Assembly: GCA_036703275.1 (NCBI GenBank)
Contig: DATNPK010000021.1
Span: 1-64,000 of the forward strand
Origin: Coleofasciculaceae cyanobacterium
GTDB taxonomy: Bacteria > Cyanobacteriota > Cyanobacteriia > Cyanobacteriales > Xenococcaceae
Direction of reading: 5' to 3'
Length of the DNA stretch: 64,000 nt
A model generated the notes under the pieces. The model saw only the letters and a list, made by a program, of their open reading frames with translations. It had not been told where the DNA came from and ran no database searches. The stretch's first letter is position 1, and every line of letters begins with the position of its first letter. This document shows, piece after piece, positions 19,674 to 29,618 of this stretch. The translations under genes and the position numbers were made by a program.

Positions 19674-20786
19674 GTGACACTGAGTATTTCCCCGTCCAAC
19701 TTGTCTGATCCCAGTATTGCCAAGGCGGCGAATAACTGGCAAGGTTTAATTGAAACCTATCGTTCTTATTTGCCCGTTAGCGAAGCCACTCCCGTAGTTA
19801 CCTTGCTTGAGGGAAACACCCCCCTAATTGCTGCTCCGGCGATCGCTTCTCGTATTGGTCGCGGAGTCAAAATTTATGTCAAGTATGACGGTTTAAATCC
19901 AACGGGAAGTTTTAAAGACCGTGGTATGACGATGGCAATCTCTAAAGCCAAAGAAGATGGGGCAAAAGCAGTTATTTGTGCTAGCACAGGGAATACCTCA
20001 GCAGCAGCAGGAGCATATGCTCGTCGCGCGGGGATGAAGGCATTTGTCATCATTCCTGATGGCTATGTCGCTTTAGGAAAACTGGCGCAGGCTTTATTAT
20101 ATGGTGCAGAAGTGATTGCTATTGATGGCAATTTCGATGATGCCTTGGGCATTGTACGTCAGCTTTCTGAGAATTATCCTGTTACCTTGGTTAATTCAGT
20201 TAATCCCTATCGTTTGCAAGGTCAGAAAACCGCAGCTTTTGAGGTGGTTGATGTGCTTGGCAATGCCCCTGATTGGTTGTGCATTCCCGTGGGAAATGCG
20301 GGCAATATTACGGCTTATTGGCTCGGATTCTGTGAATATCATCAATCGGGAAAATGTTCTCGTTTGCCCAAAATGATGGGGTTTCAGGCTGCTGGAGCTG
20401 CTCCTCTGGTTTCAGGCGAAAGAGTCGCTAATCCTGATACCTTAGCAACGGCGATTAGAATTGGTAATCCTGCCAACTGGCAAAAAGCGATCGCCGTCCA
20501 AGAGGCTAGCGCAGGAGAGTTTAACTCTGTAACCGATGAAGAAATTTTAGCTGCCTATCGGATCTTAGCTTCAGAAGAAGGAATTTTTTGCGAACCTGCT
20601 AGTGCTGCTTCGGTTGCTGGTTTACTTAAAGTTAAGGAGCGAATACCCGAGCATGCCACAGTAGTTTGCGTTTTAACTGGCAATGGTCTTAAAGATCCTA
20701 GCAGTGCACTCGACCATAGCTTTAACGAACTCAAGCAAGGCGTGCCCAAGGATCTAGAAAAAATAGCCAAAATAATGGGCTTTTAA
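19674..20786 (+). CDS. thrC: Threonine synthase
   Basis: PLP enzyme converting O-phosphohomoserine to threonine. The 370-residue length and motifs [30 protein letters not shown] (Schiff-base lysine), [16 protein letters not shown] and [12 protein letters not shown] identify the short bacterial ThrC. The start is GTG at 19674. It is followed by a strong intrinsic terminator at 20871-20910. The antisense and alternative-frame readings inside it are shadows. Confidence 0.96.
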   Translation: MTLSISPSNLSDPSIAKAANNWQGLIETYRSYLPVSEATPVVTLLEGNTPLIAAPAIASRIGRGVKIYVKYDGLNPTGSFKDRGMTMAISKAKEDGAKAVICASTGNTSAAAGAYARRAGMKAFVIIPDGYVALGKLAQALLYGAEVIAIDGNFDDALGIVRQLSENYPVTLVNSVNPYRLQGQKTAAFEVVDVLGNAPDWLCIPVGNAGNITAYWLGFCEYHQSGKCSRLPKMMGFQAAGAAPLVSGERVANPDTLATAIRIGNPANWQKAIAVQEASAGEFNSVTDEEILAAYRILASEEGIFCEPASAASVAGLLKVKERIPEHATVVCVLTGNGLKDPSSALDHSFNELKQGVPKDLEKIAKIMGF

Positions 20787-20870
20787 ACCGATTACTATTT
20801 ATCTTTATCTTTCCCTTTAACTATTTGCCGAACTAAATTTTTCAATTAAACTTTTGGCTCAATTAAAAAA

Positions 20871-20910
20871 AAAACCGTGTATTAGTGGCTGCTAACACAC
20901 GGTTTTATTT
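20871..20910 (+). terminator. Rho-independent terminator of thrC
   Basis: AAAACCGTGT (20871-20880) pairs with ACACGGTTTT (20897-20906); an inner TAG/CTA extends the stem around a TGGCTG loop, and TTTTATTT follows. It is nearly symmetrical and could work on both strands. The remaining bases up to trmFO (20911-21182) show no gene. Confidence 0.85.
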
Positions 20911-21182
20911 ACGACTTCACCGATATTGCTAAAATGTTTAGTCCTATATATAGTTTTAGGGCGTTATATTTTAGCAACAAACTTAATGCGCTTCTACCAT
21001 AAATCTACTGACTGTTTTCGTCTTCAGTAAATTTACGGAGATAATTATATTTAGATATTTTTAACCAGTGATGAAGTAGCCAAAAGTTATTAAGTGGTAA
21101 CTTTTTAAGAGATTCTTGATATATTCAATAATATTTTGATTTATCTGTATGATTGTGTAAACCATTAGACAGCTTATACATA

Positions 21183-22550
21183 ATGACCCAAGACAGAGTA
21201 ATTGTAATCGGCGGTGGTTTAGCGGGAACAGAAGCAGCATGGCAGATTGCTCGGGCGGGTGTTGCTGTGACTCTTTACGAAATGCGCCCGATTAGGACTT
21301 CTCCTGCACACCACACAGAAGAATTAGCCGAACTAGTGTGTAGTAACTCTTTTGGAGCGAAAAATAGCGATCGCGCTGCCGGTTTACTCCATGAAGAATT
21401 ACGTCGACTTGGTTCTCAGATAATTGCCACCGCAGACCAGCATTCTGTTCCCGCAGGAGGGGCGTTAGCTGTAGACCGAGCCGTTTTTAGTAGTGAATTA
21501 ACTCGCGCCCTGGCTAGCCATCCTCTAGTTGAGTTGAAGCGGTCAGAAATTACCAAAATTCCTCAAGATAAAATTGTGGTTTTGACCACAGGTCCTTTAA
21601 CTAGTCCTGAGCTAGCCAATGACCTACAGCAGTTTACGGGAATGGAGTACATGAGCTTTTTTGATGCTGCTAGCCCGATAATTGTCGGGGAATCAATTGA
21701 TAGAAATATGGCTTTTCTGGCATCACGCTATGACAAAGGAGAGGCTGCATATCTTAACTGTCCCATGAATAAAGAGCAGTATCTTCGGTTTCAGCAAGAG
21801 TTGTGTCAGGCAGAGCAAGCAGAATTGAAAGATTTTGAACGCGAAAGTGCGAAATTCTTTGAAGGCTGTTTACCAATTGAAGAATTAGCGCAGCGTGGAG
21901 AGGATACAATGCGTTATGGACCACTTAAGCCAGTGGGTTTATTTGATTCTCGTCTGGGAGATTTTCGTACGCCAGAAAACAAAAGCAAACGCCCTTATGC
22001 AGTAGTGCAGCTACGCCAGGAAGATAAAGCAGGACAGCTATGGAATATGGTAGGGTTTCAAACTAACCTGCGCTGGGGTGAACAAAAACGAGTTTTTCGT
22101 TTAATTCCCGGGCTGGAAAATGCGGAGTTTGTGCGAATGGGCGTGATGCACCGCAATACCTTTATTAATGCTCCACAGCTATTAAATTCTACACTCCAGT
22201 TCAAACACAGCAATAAGGTTTTAGCTGCGGGTCAATTAGTCGGGACAGAAGGTTATACTGCCGCTGTTGCGGGAGGTTGGTTAGCGGGTACTAATGCGGC
22301 GCGTTTGGCATTGGGACAAAAACCTCTAGCCATGCCCGAAACTACCATGATGGGGGCGCTATTTGAATTTATTAGTTCAGCATCTAGGAAACATTTTCAG
22401 CCTATGCCGCCTAACTTTGGAATTATTCCCCCTTTACCTAGCAGAGTCAAAGCTAAGCAGGAAAGGTACGGTCATTATCGCGATCGCTCTTTAGCTGATT
22501 TAACTAACTGGAAAAAGACTTTAACCCCAGAAACGGTAGCGCTCGGCTAG
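21183..22550 (+). CDS. trmFO: Methylenetetrahydrofolate-tRNA-(uracil-54-C5)-methyltransferase
   Basis: Folate/FAD-dependent enzyme making ribothymidine 54 in the tRNA T-loop. The FAD-binding [18 protein letters not shown] is followed by [19 protein letters not shown] and the conserved [40 protein letters not shown] and the [20 protein letters not shown] region are also typical. The 455-residue length is normal. ATG 21183 is preferred over an in-frame TTG ten codons upstream because the extra residues do not fit a Rossmann start. Confidence 0.95.
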   Translation: MTQDRVIVIGGGLAGTEAAWQIARAGVAVTLYEMRPIRTSPAHHTEELAELVCSNSFGAKNSDRAAGLLHEELRRLGSQIIATADQHSVPAGGALAVDRAVFSSELTRALASHPLVELKRSEITKIPQDKIVVLTTGPLTSPELANDLQQFTGMEYMSFFDAASPIIVGESIDRNMAFLASRYDKGEAAYLNCPMNKEQYLRFQQELCQAEQAELKDFERESAKFFEGCLPIEELAQRGEDTMRYGPLKPVGLFDSRLGDFRTPENKSKRPYAVVQLRQEDKAGQLWNMVGFQTNLRWGEQKRVFRLIPGLENAEFVRMGVMHRNTFINAPQLLNSTLQFKHSNKVLAAGQLVGTEGYTAAVAGGWLAGTNAARLALGQKPLAMPETTMMGALFEFISSASRKHFQPMPPNFGIIPPLPSRVKAKQERYGHYRDRSLADLTNWKKTLTPETVALG

Positions 22551-22595
22551 AAACAAACAATCGATAACCCATAATAAATGACTGATAACTAGGCT

Positions 22596-22838
22596 ATGAA
22601 AGAACAAATCACTCTTTGGCTCAATCGCATCCTGGTTGCGGATGTATTTTTAGTTTTACTTGGCTTTATCTGGTTTGCGATCGCTGTTATTGGTCGCTAT
22701 CTGAATATTCCTTTGGGTTTTGACCTTTGGTATCGCCTGTGGATTCCAGTTTTTAATCCAGCGATTGGAATTCTTTTCTTAGGCGCATTTACCACCTGGC
22801 TGATTAATAAAATTTCCCGCCAATTTGGTTCAAAGTAA
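22596..22838 (+). CDS. Small two-helix membrane protein
   Basis: An 80-residue hydrophobic protein with two predicted membrane helices: about residues 13-33 (ILVADVFLVLLGFIWFAIAV) and 52-72 (PVFNPAIGILFLGAFTTWL). GRYLNIPLGFDLWYRLW sits between them. I do not know a function; it resembles small conserved cyanobacterial membrane proteins. It lies 46 bases after trmFO and may be cotranscribed. Confidence 0.6.
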   Translation: MKEQITLWLNRILVADVFLVLLGFIWFAIAVIGRYLNIPLGFDLWYRLWIPVFNPAIGILFLGAFTTWLINKISRQFGSK

Positions 22839-23276
22839 TTTGAGCCAGATGATTCAGAGAAATCAGCTGCGGTATATTTGCGATTATCATTTTTGTTGTT
22901 TTTAATCTAATATCGTTTATTGGTGTGAAAAATTCAATTTCAACTTATGAAAACACTATAGTTTTATAGCGCATTTTTTTCACCTGGATTAATGTTGAAC
23001 CAGTTTGACCCTGGATTAAAATAAATTTAAATTATGGGATACGGGATTGCCAAAAAAAGACTATAAGCTAAGATCGCGAATATAATCGCATTATCTTGAT
23101 GATGTCAGCTTGTTCTGTTTATTAAATTAACTTTTACTTTTAATTAATTCGGCTTTGTTGTCCAATTTAAATAATTATTTGATGTAATTAATCTATCGGT
23201 ATCTAAATTAAAAATACTAACTATAAAAAATTAGCTTAATGTAGGCAACCCAACTATATTTAAAGGAAAATACAGT
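22839..23276. other. AT-rich intergenic region before the PP2C gene
   Basis: A 438-base stretch with no credible coding frame. GGTGTGAAAAA (about 22922) and TTTTTTCACC (about 22975) form a loose inverted repeat that may end the trmFO transcript. AAAGGAAA just before 23277 is the probable ribosome-binding site of the phosphatase gene. Confidence 0.4.
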
Positions 23277-25337
23277 ATGCTTATATGTCCCCAATGTGAG
23301 TTTGAAAACCCAATCGAAAATAATTTTTGCCAAAATTGTGGTGTTTCCTTGACTCATAAAATTTGTTGCCAATGTCAGACAGAGATTCCTATCGAAGCAA
23401 AAATTTGTTATTCATGCGGTGCTGCCAACCATACTATACTATGGGCAATAATCTCTCAGCCAAAAGCTGTCGAAGAACTTAAACCCAAACCAGAATTAGC
23501 TCAGGTCGAGGGGGCTATCACCAGCAATCATCCGCAACTAGAAATTGAAAATTTGTCTGATTTGTTTGTCAACAGTCAAAGAACAACTAATCTGGCGCTA
23601 CAGATTAAACCAGAGCAAAGTCAAATCTATAATCGTTATGCACTCAAGCAAGACTCAAGTTCTAAATCACTTTTTGAAATTAAAGATCGGGGTTTAAATT
23701 TTGAATTTCTCCAGGGTAAGGTAATCGACCGATATCCCCTACAAAAATCCCATTTGGCAACTCTACAAAAGCAACAAATGGATTTATTCGCTGAACTAAG
23801 CCAAGATTTAAATAATTCATATTTGTCAGTAACCCAATACTGGAATTTAGTTGGATTACCAACCCATGCTCTACCCTACTTAATTTTGGAAAGGTATACT
23901 CCGACAGTCCCACAAATTTATGATGCCTGGCAGCAACAAGATCAGGGAGTTGTATTATTACCAGACCGTTCACAATTGCAATTAGTTACCGAACTATGGT
24001 CGCAGCAAGAACCCCCACTGTTACAAATTATTTGGTTTTTAGACGAAATGGCAAAGCTTTGGCAGCCTCTACAGCAAATTAGCTGCGCTCAAAGTCTTTT
24101 AATCAAAGAAAATTTACGCATAGATGAAGACCAAGCTTTTTGCTTACAGCAACTATATATGGATCTAGATAGTTCTCCGACTTTAAAAGAATTGGCGCAA
24201 ACTTGGCAATTTTGCTTTGCCGAAGCAGGGATGGCTCATTTAGATCACCTTGAAGAGTTGCTAGACAAAACGATTGCGGGAGAGATTACCCTGATCGAGC
24301 AGTTGAGGTCTGAACTTCATAATCTTGGTCTGGATGAATCAGAAGTTGAGTCTCTCAATATTGATACCAGCTCTCTTGTGAATATTGCTTTGCCTCAATA
24401 TGAAACGACCGAATCTGAGTTTAATTTGGAAATGTCTCAACAGCATGGTTTCTTTAATGAAGTAGACGAATCAATGATGTATCCGAGCGAGTTTGAAGAA
24501 CAGGCAACAGCTATAATACCAATGCAGCTTCAAAGTATTACGCAAGCTAGCTGTTCTGATATTGGGACTCAACGAGATCACAATGAAGATTTTTTTGGAG
24601 TCAAAACCTTAATGGATAAGGCAGAGAACAATACTGAAAATAATCTTAGCGTTCGTGGTTTATATATAGTATGTGATGGCATGGGGGGACACGCAGCGGG
24701 GGAAGTTGCCAGTGCGATGGCAGTAGAAAACCTGCAAAAATATTTTCAAACCAATTGGCAGTTAGAGTTGCCAGATCATAATACGATTGAACGGGGTGTT
24801 CTGTTAGCCAATGAAGCTTTGTATCAAACCAACATTGATAATTCTCGCTCTGGTAGCGGTAGAATGGGTACAACTTTGGTAATGGCTTTACTACAGGATA
24901 CTCAACTTGCGATCGCCCATGTGGGAGATAGTCGCATCTATCGCCTAAGTCGTAAACAGGGATTAGAACAGTTAACTACAGATCACGAAGTCGGTCAAAG
25001 AGAAATTAATCGTGGGGTAGACCCAGAAATAGCCTATGGTAGACCAGATTCCTATCAACTAACTCAGGCATTAGGACCCAGAGAAAGTAACTATGTACGA
25101 CCTGATGTTCAATTTATCGAAATTACCGAAGATTGCCTACTTTTGCTTTGTTCGGATGGTCTTTCTGATAATGAGTTTATCGAACAAAATTGGTCTGAGT
25201 ACCTTGAACCCTTAATCAGTTCTAGTGCCGATCTCCAAGCTGGTTTGTTTAAATTAGTTGACCAGGCCAACAAACATAATGGTCACGACAATATTACTGC
25301 CGTATTGCTTAGAATTAAGTTAAAACCTAATTTCTAA
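23277..25337 (+). CDS. PP2C-family Ser/Thr phosphatase with N-terminal double zinc ribbon
   Basis: A 686-residue signalling phosphatase. Residues 1-60 hold two zinc ribbons (CPQCEF...FCQNCG and CCQCQ...ICYSCG). A 350-residue acidic linker of unknown fold follows. The PPM domain (about 420-685) keeps all metal-binding motifs: DIGTQRDHNEDFFGV, VCDGMGGHAAGEVAS, AHVGDSRIYRL, LLCSDGLSDNEF and GHDNITAV. It should dephosphorylate Ser/Thr in a Mn2+/Mg2+-dependent way. The kinase gene 54 bases downstream has the same zinc-ribbon flavour, so the pair probably act on a common target. Confidence 0.9.
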   Translation: MLICPQCEFENPIENNFCQNCGVSLTHKICCQCQTEIPIEAKICYSCGAANHTILWAIISQPKAVEELKPKPELAQVEGAITSNHPQLEIENLSDLFVNSQRTTNLALQIKPEQSQIYNRYALKQDSSSKSLFEIKDRGLNFEFLQGKVIDRYPLQKSHLATLQKQQMDLFAELSQDLNNSYLSVTQYWNLVGLPTHALPYLILERYTPTVPQIYDAWQQQDQGVVLLPDRSQLQLVTELWSQQEPPLLQIIWFLDEMAKLWQPLQQISCAQSLLIKENLRIDEDQAFCLQQLYMDLDSSPTLKELAQTWQFCFAEAGMAHLDHLEELLDKTIAGEITLIEQLRSELHNLGLDESEVESLNIDTSSLVNIALPQYETTESEFNLEMSQQHGFFNEVDESMMYPSEFEEQATAIIPMQLQSITQASCSDIGTQRDHNEDFFGVKTLMDKAENNTENNLSVRGLYIVCDGMGGHAAGEVASAMAVENLQKYFQTNWQLELPDHNTIERGVLLANEALYQTNIDNSRSGSGRMGTTLVMALLQDTQLAIAHVGDSRIYRLSRKQGLEQLTTDHEVGQREINRGVDPEIAYGRPDSYQLTQALGPRESNYVRPDVQFIEITEDCLLLLCSDGLSDNEFIEQNWSEYLEPLISSSADLQAGLFKLVDQANKHNGHDNITAVLLRIKLKPNF

Positions 25338-25391
25338 AGACCATGCTTATCTTCTGCTTTTTATGCTTATTCAATCGATAAATTGTCCAGT

Positions 25392-26630
25392 ATGGTCATT
25401 TTTACGCTATTAGAACCGCAGACAAATCAACCACTTCAGCAGTGGGAATTTTCCGAGCAATCGGTAATTCGTATTGGTCGCGCTCAAAACAACGATATTG
25501 TACTTCATGGCTATTTTCAAGTTTCCCGTCAGCATTTAGAACTAACCTTAGTCGATCCAAGCCAAGAAAAATGGCAACTTATTAGTAGAGGAACTAACGG
25601 CACTCTCCTCAATAACAATTTTGTGACCGAAGCTACTCTCAATCACGACGATCTGATTCGCTTGGCAGAAAATGGTCCCGTATTTAAGTTTGAACTAGAA
25701 TCTTGTTTAGCTGAAAATCAATCAGAGCTCGAACAGACTAATATTTTAAATACCGTCGATCATTGTGACCATAAAGATAACCCAGACGGAAGTATCTTTT
25801 GCCGACACTGCGGACAACCAATAGTTGAGGAAGAGCATTATGTTGGTTCTTATCAGATTCTGCGGACATTAGGCAGAGGAGGCATGGGAACTACCTATCT
25901 TGCCTGGGATCGTCACCGTACGGTCAAGAATGCACCAATGCTTTTAGTTCTCAAACAGATGAATGCAGATATGGCGCGTATTGCTAAAGCTAGAGAACTA
26001 TTTGAAAGAGAAGCGCGCATTTTAAAATCTCTAGATCATCCAGGCATTCCCAAATACTATGATTTTTTTGTAGAAAATAATCACAAATATATTGTCATGG
26101 AATTGATCCATGGTCACAATCTAGAGCAGTTTGTTAATCAGCGTGGTGCAACCGATCCACAAAGAACGATTCACTGGATGATTCAAATTTGCAAGATTTT
26201 GGAATATCTCCATAATCTAGAGCCACCTCTAGTACATAGAGACATTAAACCCGCTAACTTGATGCTACGCAACCTTGATAACCGTCTCATGCTGCTTGAT
26301 TTTGGTGCAGTCAAAGAACTTGGAACTGCTTTGGAAACTCGAATTGGAGTTGAAGGATACAGTGCTCCAGAACAGTATCGAGGTAAACCTTGTCCTCAAT
26401 CAGATATTTATGGAGTTGGCACAACTATTATTTTCCTATTAACGGGTAAAGCACCCATGCAATATTATCGCTACCAAAGCAATAAATTTGAGTTTGATAT
26501 TGGCAGTATTCCTAACTTACCGACTGATTTGGCTCAAGTTCTTGATATTGCTTGTCAACCTGAGCCAAGAGATCGCTATCAAACCGCTCAGGAGCTTTTA
26601 GAAGCTCTGTCTAACTGCCTTTCTAAATAA
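25392..26630 (+). CDS. FHA - zinc ribbon - Ser/Thr protein kinase
   Basis: A 412-residue three-part protein. An N-terminal FHA domain binds phosphothreonine (IRIGRAQNNDIVLHG, QVSRQHLEL, GTNGTLLNNNF). A short zinc ribbon follows (CDHKDNPDGSIFCRHCG, residues about 120-140), then a Hanks-type kinase: LGRGGMGTTYLAW, VLKQMNADM (Lys), LVHRDIKPANLML, LLDFGAVKELG, and GVEGYSAPEQYRG. All catalytic residues are present. The ATG at 25392 is used rather than a TTG three codons upstream. The likely operon with the PP2C gene suggests a reversible phosphorylation switch. Confidence 0.92.
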   Translation: MVIFTLLEPQTNQPLQQWEFSEQSVIRIGRAQNNDIVLHGYFQVSRQHLELTLVDPSQEKWQLISRGTNGTLLNNNFVTEATLNHDDLIRLAENGPVFKFELESCLAENQSELEQTNILNTVDHCDHKDNPDGSIFCRHCGQPIVEEEHYVGSYQILRTLGRGGMGTTYLAWDRHRTVKNAPMLLVLKQMNADMARIAKARELFEREARILKSLDHPGIPKYYDFFVENNHKYIVMELIHGHNLEQFVNQRGATDPQRTIHWMIQICKILEYLHNLEPPLVHRDIKPANLMLRNLDNRLMLLDFGAVKELGTALETRIGVEGYSAPEQYRGKPCPQSDIYGVGTTIIFLLTGKAPMQYYRYQSNKFEFDIGSIPNLPTDLAQVLDIACQPEPRDRYQTAQELLEALSNCLSK

Positions 26631-26762
26631 CTATTAATGCAATTAATCTATTTAGTCATTAAGTCAGGCTTTTTTTGCTGATAGAGAAACCGCGCAAATT
26701 AATGATAATTTGCCAGATAGTTAAGCTAGAGAGCCAATTAAAGTTCGGGGAAATAGAAAATA

Positions 26763-26827
26763 GATCGTAGGTTATGTTCTCATAAGTTGAGTAACAATAG
26801 TGTTCTTTGATTCAACTGTCTACGATC
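26763..26827. repeat. Nested inverted repeat between convergent genes
   Basis: GATCGTAG (26763-26770) pairs with CTACGATC (26820-26827), and inside them AGTTGA (26785-26790) pairs with TCAACT (26812-26817). The structure sits between convergent genes and may serve as a transcript end; it lacks a clear U-run. Confidence 0.4.
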
Positions 26828-26840
26828 CATAAATCAATAG

Positions 26841-27059
26841 TTAATTTTCATCCCAATCTTCTACCGATAGTAGTTCTTGAATTTGGTCTTGAGTAGAAAA
26901 ATCGAAGTCTTGTAGTTCGTTTTTCCAATATAACCAGTCATTGCCTAGTAAAAGGGCAATTTTTCCAATGCGATCGTCTGGTTTGACGATTTTAGATTCT
27001 ACCAAGGAAGATACCTTCCGTTGCAATTTCATCATGGGATGAGCAACTTGTTTTGTCAT
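26841..27059 (-). CDS. Small hypothetical protein
   Basis: A 72-residue protein starting MTKQVAHPMMKLQRKVSSL, with VKPDDRIGKIALLLGNDWLYW and an acidic C-terminus LLSVEDWDEN. The helix-then-'I..IA.LLG..W..WK.EL' pattern recalls small cyanobacterial regulatory-size proteins such as DUF4327, but I cannot confirm this. A longer start at 27152 adds a 31-residue basic leader that looks non-native. Convergent with the kinase gene. Confidence 0.5.
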   Translation of the reverse strand: MTKQVAHPMMKLQRKVSSLVESKIVKPDDRIGKIALLLGNDWLYWKNELQDFDFSTQDQIQELLSVEDWDEN

Positions 27060-27280
27060 ACGCTCGATTTTGCCTGTTATGATATGTTGGTTAAATGATT
27101 TAAAGGCTGGCTTTAGATTTGGCTTTACTCTTAATATCTCAAGATGTCTCAAGCCTGAAGTTTGCAGCTCAACCTGACATACTTTTAGCTTACATTACAC
27201 CATTTCGGCAAGCTTTTATCATGATTAGTACGGTAATTACGATATAAAGTAGGGAAATCCAGTCACGGTTAAGAGCAAAT

Positions 27281-28903
27281 ATGAATAAAAAAGTAGCATT
27301 TTTGGTTTCTGGTTGGATAATTTCTGTACTGGTTGCTCCTGCTTTGGCTCTGCAAGATTCTGTTGGTAACAAGGGCATAAACGCATTGCGCTTACACAAA
27401 GCTCCCTATAATTTGTTAGGTCGAAAAATTGGTATTGGTCAAGTAGAGGTAGGTCGTCCGATTAAGCTAGGAAGAGATAAAGCAGCTAGCACCTTTCAAA
27501 CCATTTCACCTAGAGCAGTGTTTTATCGCAATCAGCTTGCTGTGGCGGATAAGAATGTGGACGATCATGCCAGTATGGTTGCAGAGGTAATGATTGCCCA
27601 GGATAAACACCTGCGCGGAATTGCGCCTCAAGCGCGGCTGTATGCTTCAGCAGTAGGCTCATTGAACGATGGAGGACAGCCTCAAGAATGTTTAGCTAGC
27701 CAACACATTGCTCAACAAAACAGTGGCGACGTGAGAGCGATTAACTTTAGTTTTGGAGAGTCATTAGAACGAGATGAACGAGATGATGCTCAACTAGACG
27801 GCAAGGCTTTGCTGACTTCTTGTATTGATTGGTCTGCAAGACAACATAATGTTCTATATGTCATAGCAGGAAACCAGGGTAAGGGAGGAATTCCCATCCC
27901 AACTGATAACTTCAATGGGATTACAACTGCCTATACGACAAAAAGAAAGGGTGAATTTAAGAAAGTAGATTTTGCTAATCTGAGTGCTTTACCTGTAGGA
28001 ATCGGACGTAGCTTGATTAAAAAAGAGATTAATTTTGGTCAGAGACGAGCAATTAGCCTGCTTGCTCCTGGAGGACAAATTTCTCTATATAACCAAAAAG
28101 GAGAAATCGAACAGGTAAGTGGGACTAGCTTTGCTGCGCCTCATGTTACAGGAGCAGTAGCACTGTTACAAGAGTATGGCGATCGCCAATTGTCGCCAAA
28201 ATTTAACTTATCTAATTGGAGCTTAGATTCCCGTCGTCATGAAGTGATGAAGGCAGTGTTGCTAAACTCGGCTGATAAGATTGCCGATCGAGGTGATGGT
28301 TTATTGCTAGATATGGAACGGACTATTTTAGGCGAAAAAAATCATAGCTGGTTTGATTCTGATGCTTACGTGAATCCTCGTATTCCTTTAGATATGCAGA
28401 TGGGGACAGGACAAATTAATGCTTGGCGAGCCTATAAGCAGTTTAGCCCAGGGCAAGCGAGCAAGAATCGGTCTATTGATGCCGTAGGTTGGGACTATAA
28501 CCAGGTCGCAGCTAACAATTATCGGGAATACGATCTAAAGCGGCCTTTAGTAGCAGGAAGTTATGCAGCAATAACTTTAGTTTGGGATCGTCTAGTAATG
28601 TTAAATGATTTTAATCGCAACCAACAATATGATGTGGGGGAAAGTTTTCGCGATCGCGGTTTAAATAATTTAGATGTTTATCTTTTGCCAGCCGATGAAA
28701 GTAGCAATATGAGGAATATCTGTGCTTCTTCTAGCTCTGAAGATAGTATAGAACATATTTTTTGTCCAATTCCCGCCACAGGACGCTATAAAATTCGCGT
28801 TTATTATCAGCACCAGTTTAATCAGCCATTGCAATCCTATGGTTTAGCCTGGTGGACAAAAGGGAAGAATGAAATCAAGGGAAAAGGGAGGAACAATATC
28901 TAG
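27281..28903 (+). CDS. Secreted subtilisin-like (S8) protease
   Basis: A 540-residue exported protein with a clear signal peptide (MNKKVAFLVSGWIISVLVAP, cut after about ALA). Peptidase S8 landmarks are the histidine region VDDHASMVAEVMIA, the oxyanion asparagine in VIAGNQGKGG, and the catalytic serine GTSFAAPHVTGAVALL. At the usual catalytic aspartate position the sequence reads GIGQVEVGRP, with glutamate instead of aspartate. The C-terminal 150 residues form a beta-rich domain (DRLVMLNDFNRNQQYDVGES, GRYKIRVYYQ) like pre-peptidase or jelly-roll tails. Probably periplasmic or extracellular. Confidence 0.82.
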   Translation: MNKKVAFLVSGWIISVLVAPALALQDSVGNKGINALRLHKAPYNLLGRKIGIGQVEVGRPIKLGRDKAASTFQTISPRAVFYRNQLAVADKNVDDHASMVAEVMIAQDKHLRGIAPQARLYASAVGSLNDGGQPQECLASQHIAQQNSGDVRAINFSFGESLERDERDDAQLDGKALLTSCIDWSARQHNVLYVIAGNQGKGGIPIPTDNFNGITTAYTTKRKGEFKKVDFANLSALPVGIGRSLIKKEINFGQRRAISLLAPGGQISLYNQKGEIEQVSGTSFAAPHVTGAVALLQEYGDRQLSPKFNLSNWSLDSRRHEVMKAVLLNSADKIADRGDGLLLDMERTILGEKNHSWFDSDAYVNPRIPLDMQMGTGQINAWRAYKQFSPGQASKNRSIDAVGWDYNQVAANNYREYDLKRPLVAGSYAAITLVWDRLVMLNDFNRNQQYDVGESFRDRGLNNLDVYLLPADESSNMRNICASSSSEDSIEHIFCPIPATGRYKIRVYYQHQFNQPLQSYGLAWWTKGKNEIKGKGRNNI

Positions 28904-28951
28904 TCTATGCAATTCCCAATCCCCAATCCCCGATTCCTAATTTAGGCTTTC

Positions 28952-29410
28952 TTAAAGAGGAATTACCTGGAAGTCAACGGTAGCACTTACTTCTGGATGT
29001 AATTTAACTTCGGCCTGATAGTTGCCAGTAGTGCTAACATCAGGAACCTCGATTCCTCGGCGGTCTACCTCAATTCCCGCTTGCTCTTTAATAATATCGG
29101 CTATTTCTTGAGTAGTTACAGTACCAAAGATGGCCTTTTCTTCTCCTACCTGCTTGCGAATAGTTAATTTGCCAATAGTCTTAAATGCTACTTTTTTGTT
29201 TTCTGCTGCTTGTTTCTCGGCTAATTTTTGTTGTCTCTCTTTCTCTCTTCTAGCTTCAACCTGCTGGATAATTCCTTTGGTAGCAATGCTAGCTAAACCT
29301 TGAGGAACTAGATAATTACGAGCATAACCAGGCGCAACATCTACTAAATCTCCGTTGCTACCTAATTTACTGACGCTTTGATTTAAAACTACAGATACAC
29401 GCTTTGCCAT
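28952..29410 (-). CDS. rplI: 50S ribosomal protein L9
   Basis: Two-domain 23S rRNA-binding protein at the base of the L1 stalk. The N-domain signature GDLVDVAPGYARNYLVPQG is followed by a long charged connecting helix (RREKERQQKLAEKQAAENKK) and the C-domain. Length 152 is normal. ATG at 29410; monocistronic and convergent with the protease gene. Confidence 0.96.
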   Translation of the reverse strand: MAKRVSVVLNQSVSKLGSNGDLVDVAPGYARNYLVPQGLASIATKGIIQQVEARREKERQQKLAEKQAAENKKVAFKTIGKLTIRKQVGEEKAIFGTVTTQEIADIIKEQAGIEVDRRGIEVPDVSTTGNYQAEVKLHPEVSATVDFQVIPL

Positions 29411-29618
29411 TATTTTACTTAAATTCTCCTAGATCAATTACATATTTAGATGTGGCGGTTTCGATCTCACCTCAGAACTTTTTATTATATCAGCCAAATA
29501 AACATATTAAATCGTCATAATCTGTGCAAATTATGCTCAGTTGACTATTAAAGCGATCGCGAATGCTGTTTAACTTGTTTTAGCTTTTAAGCTTGAGATC
29601 CTTACTCAAAAACTTTAT

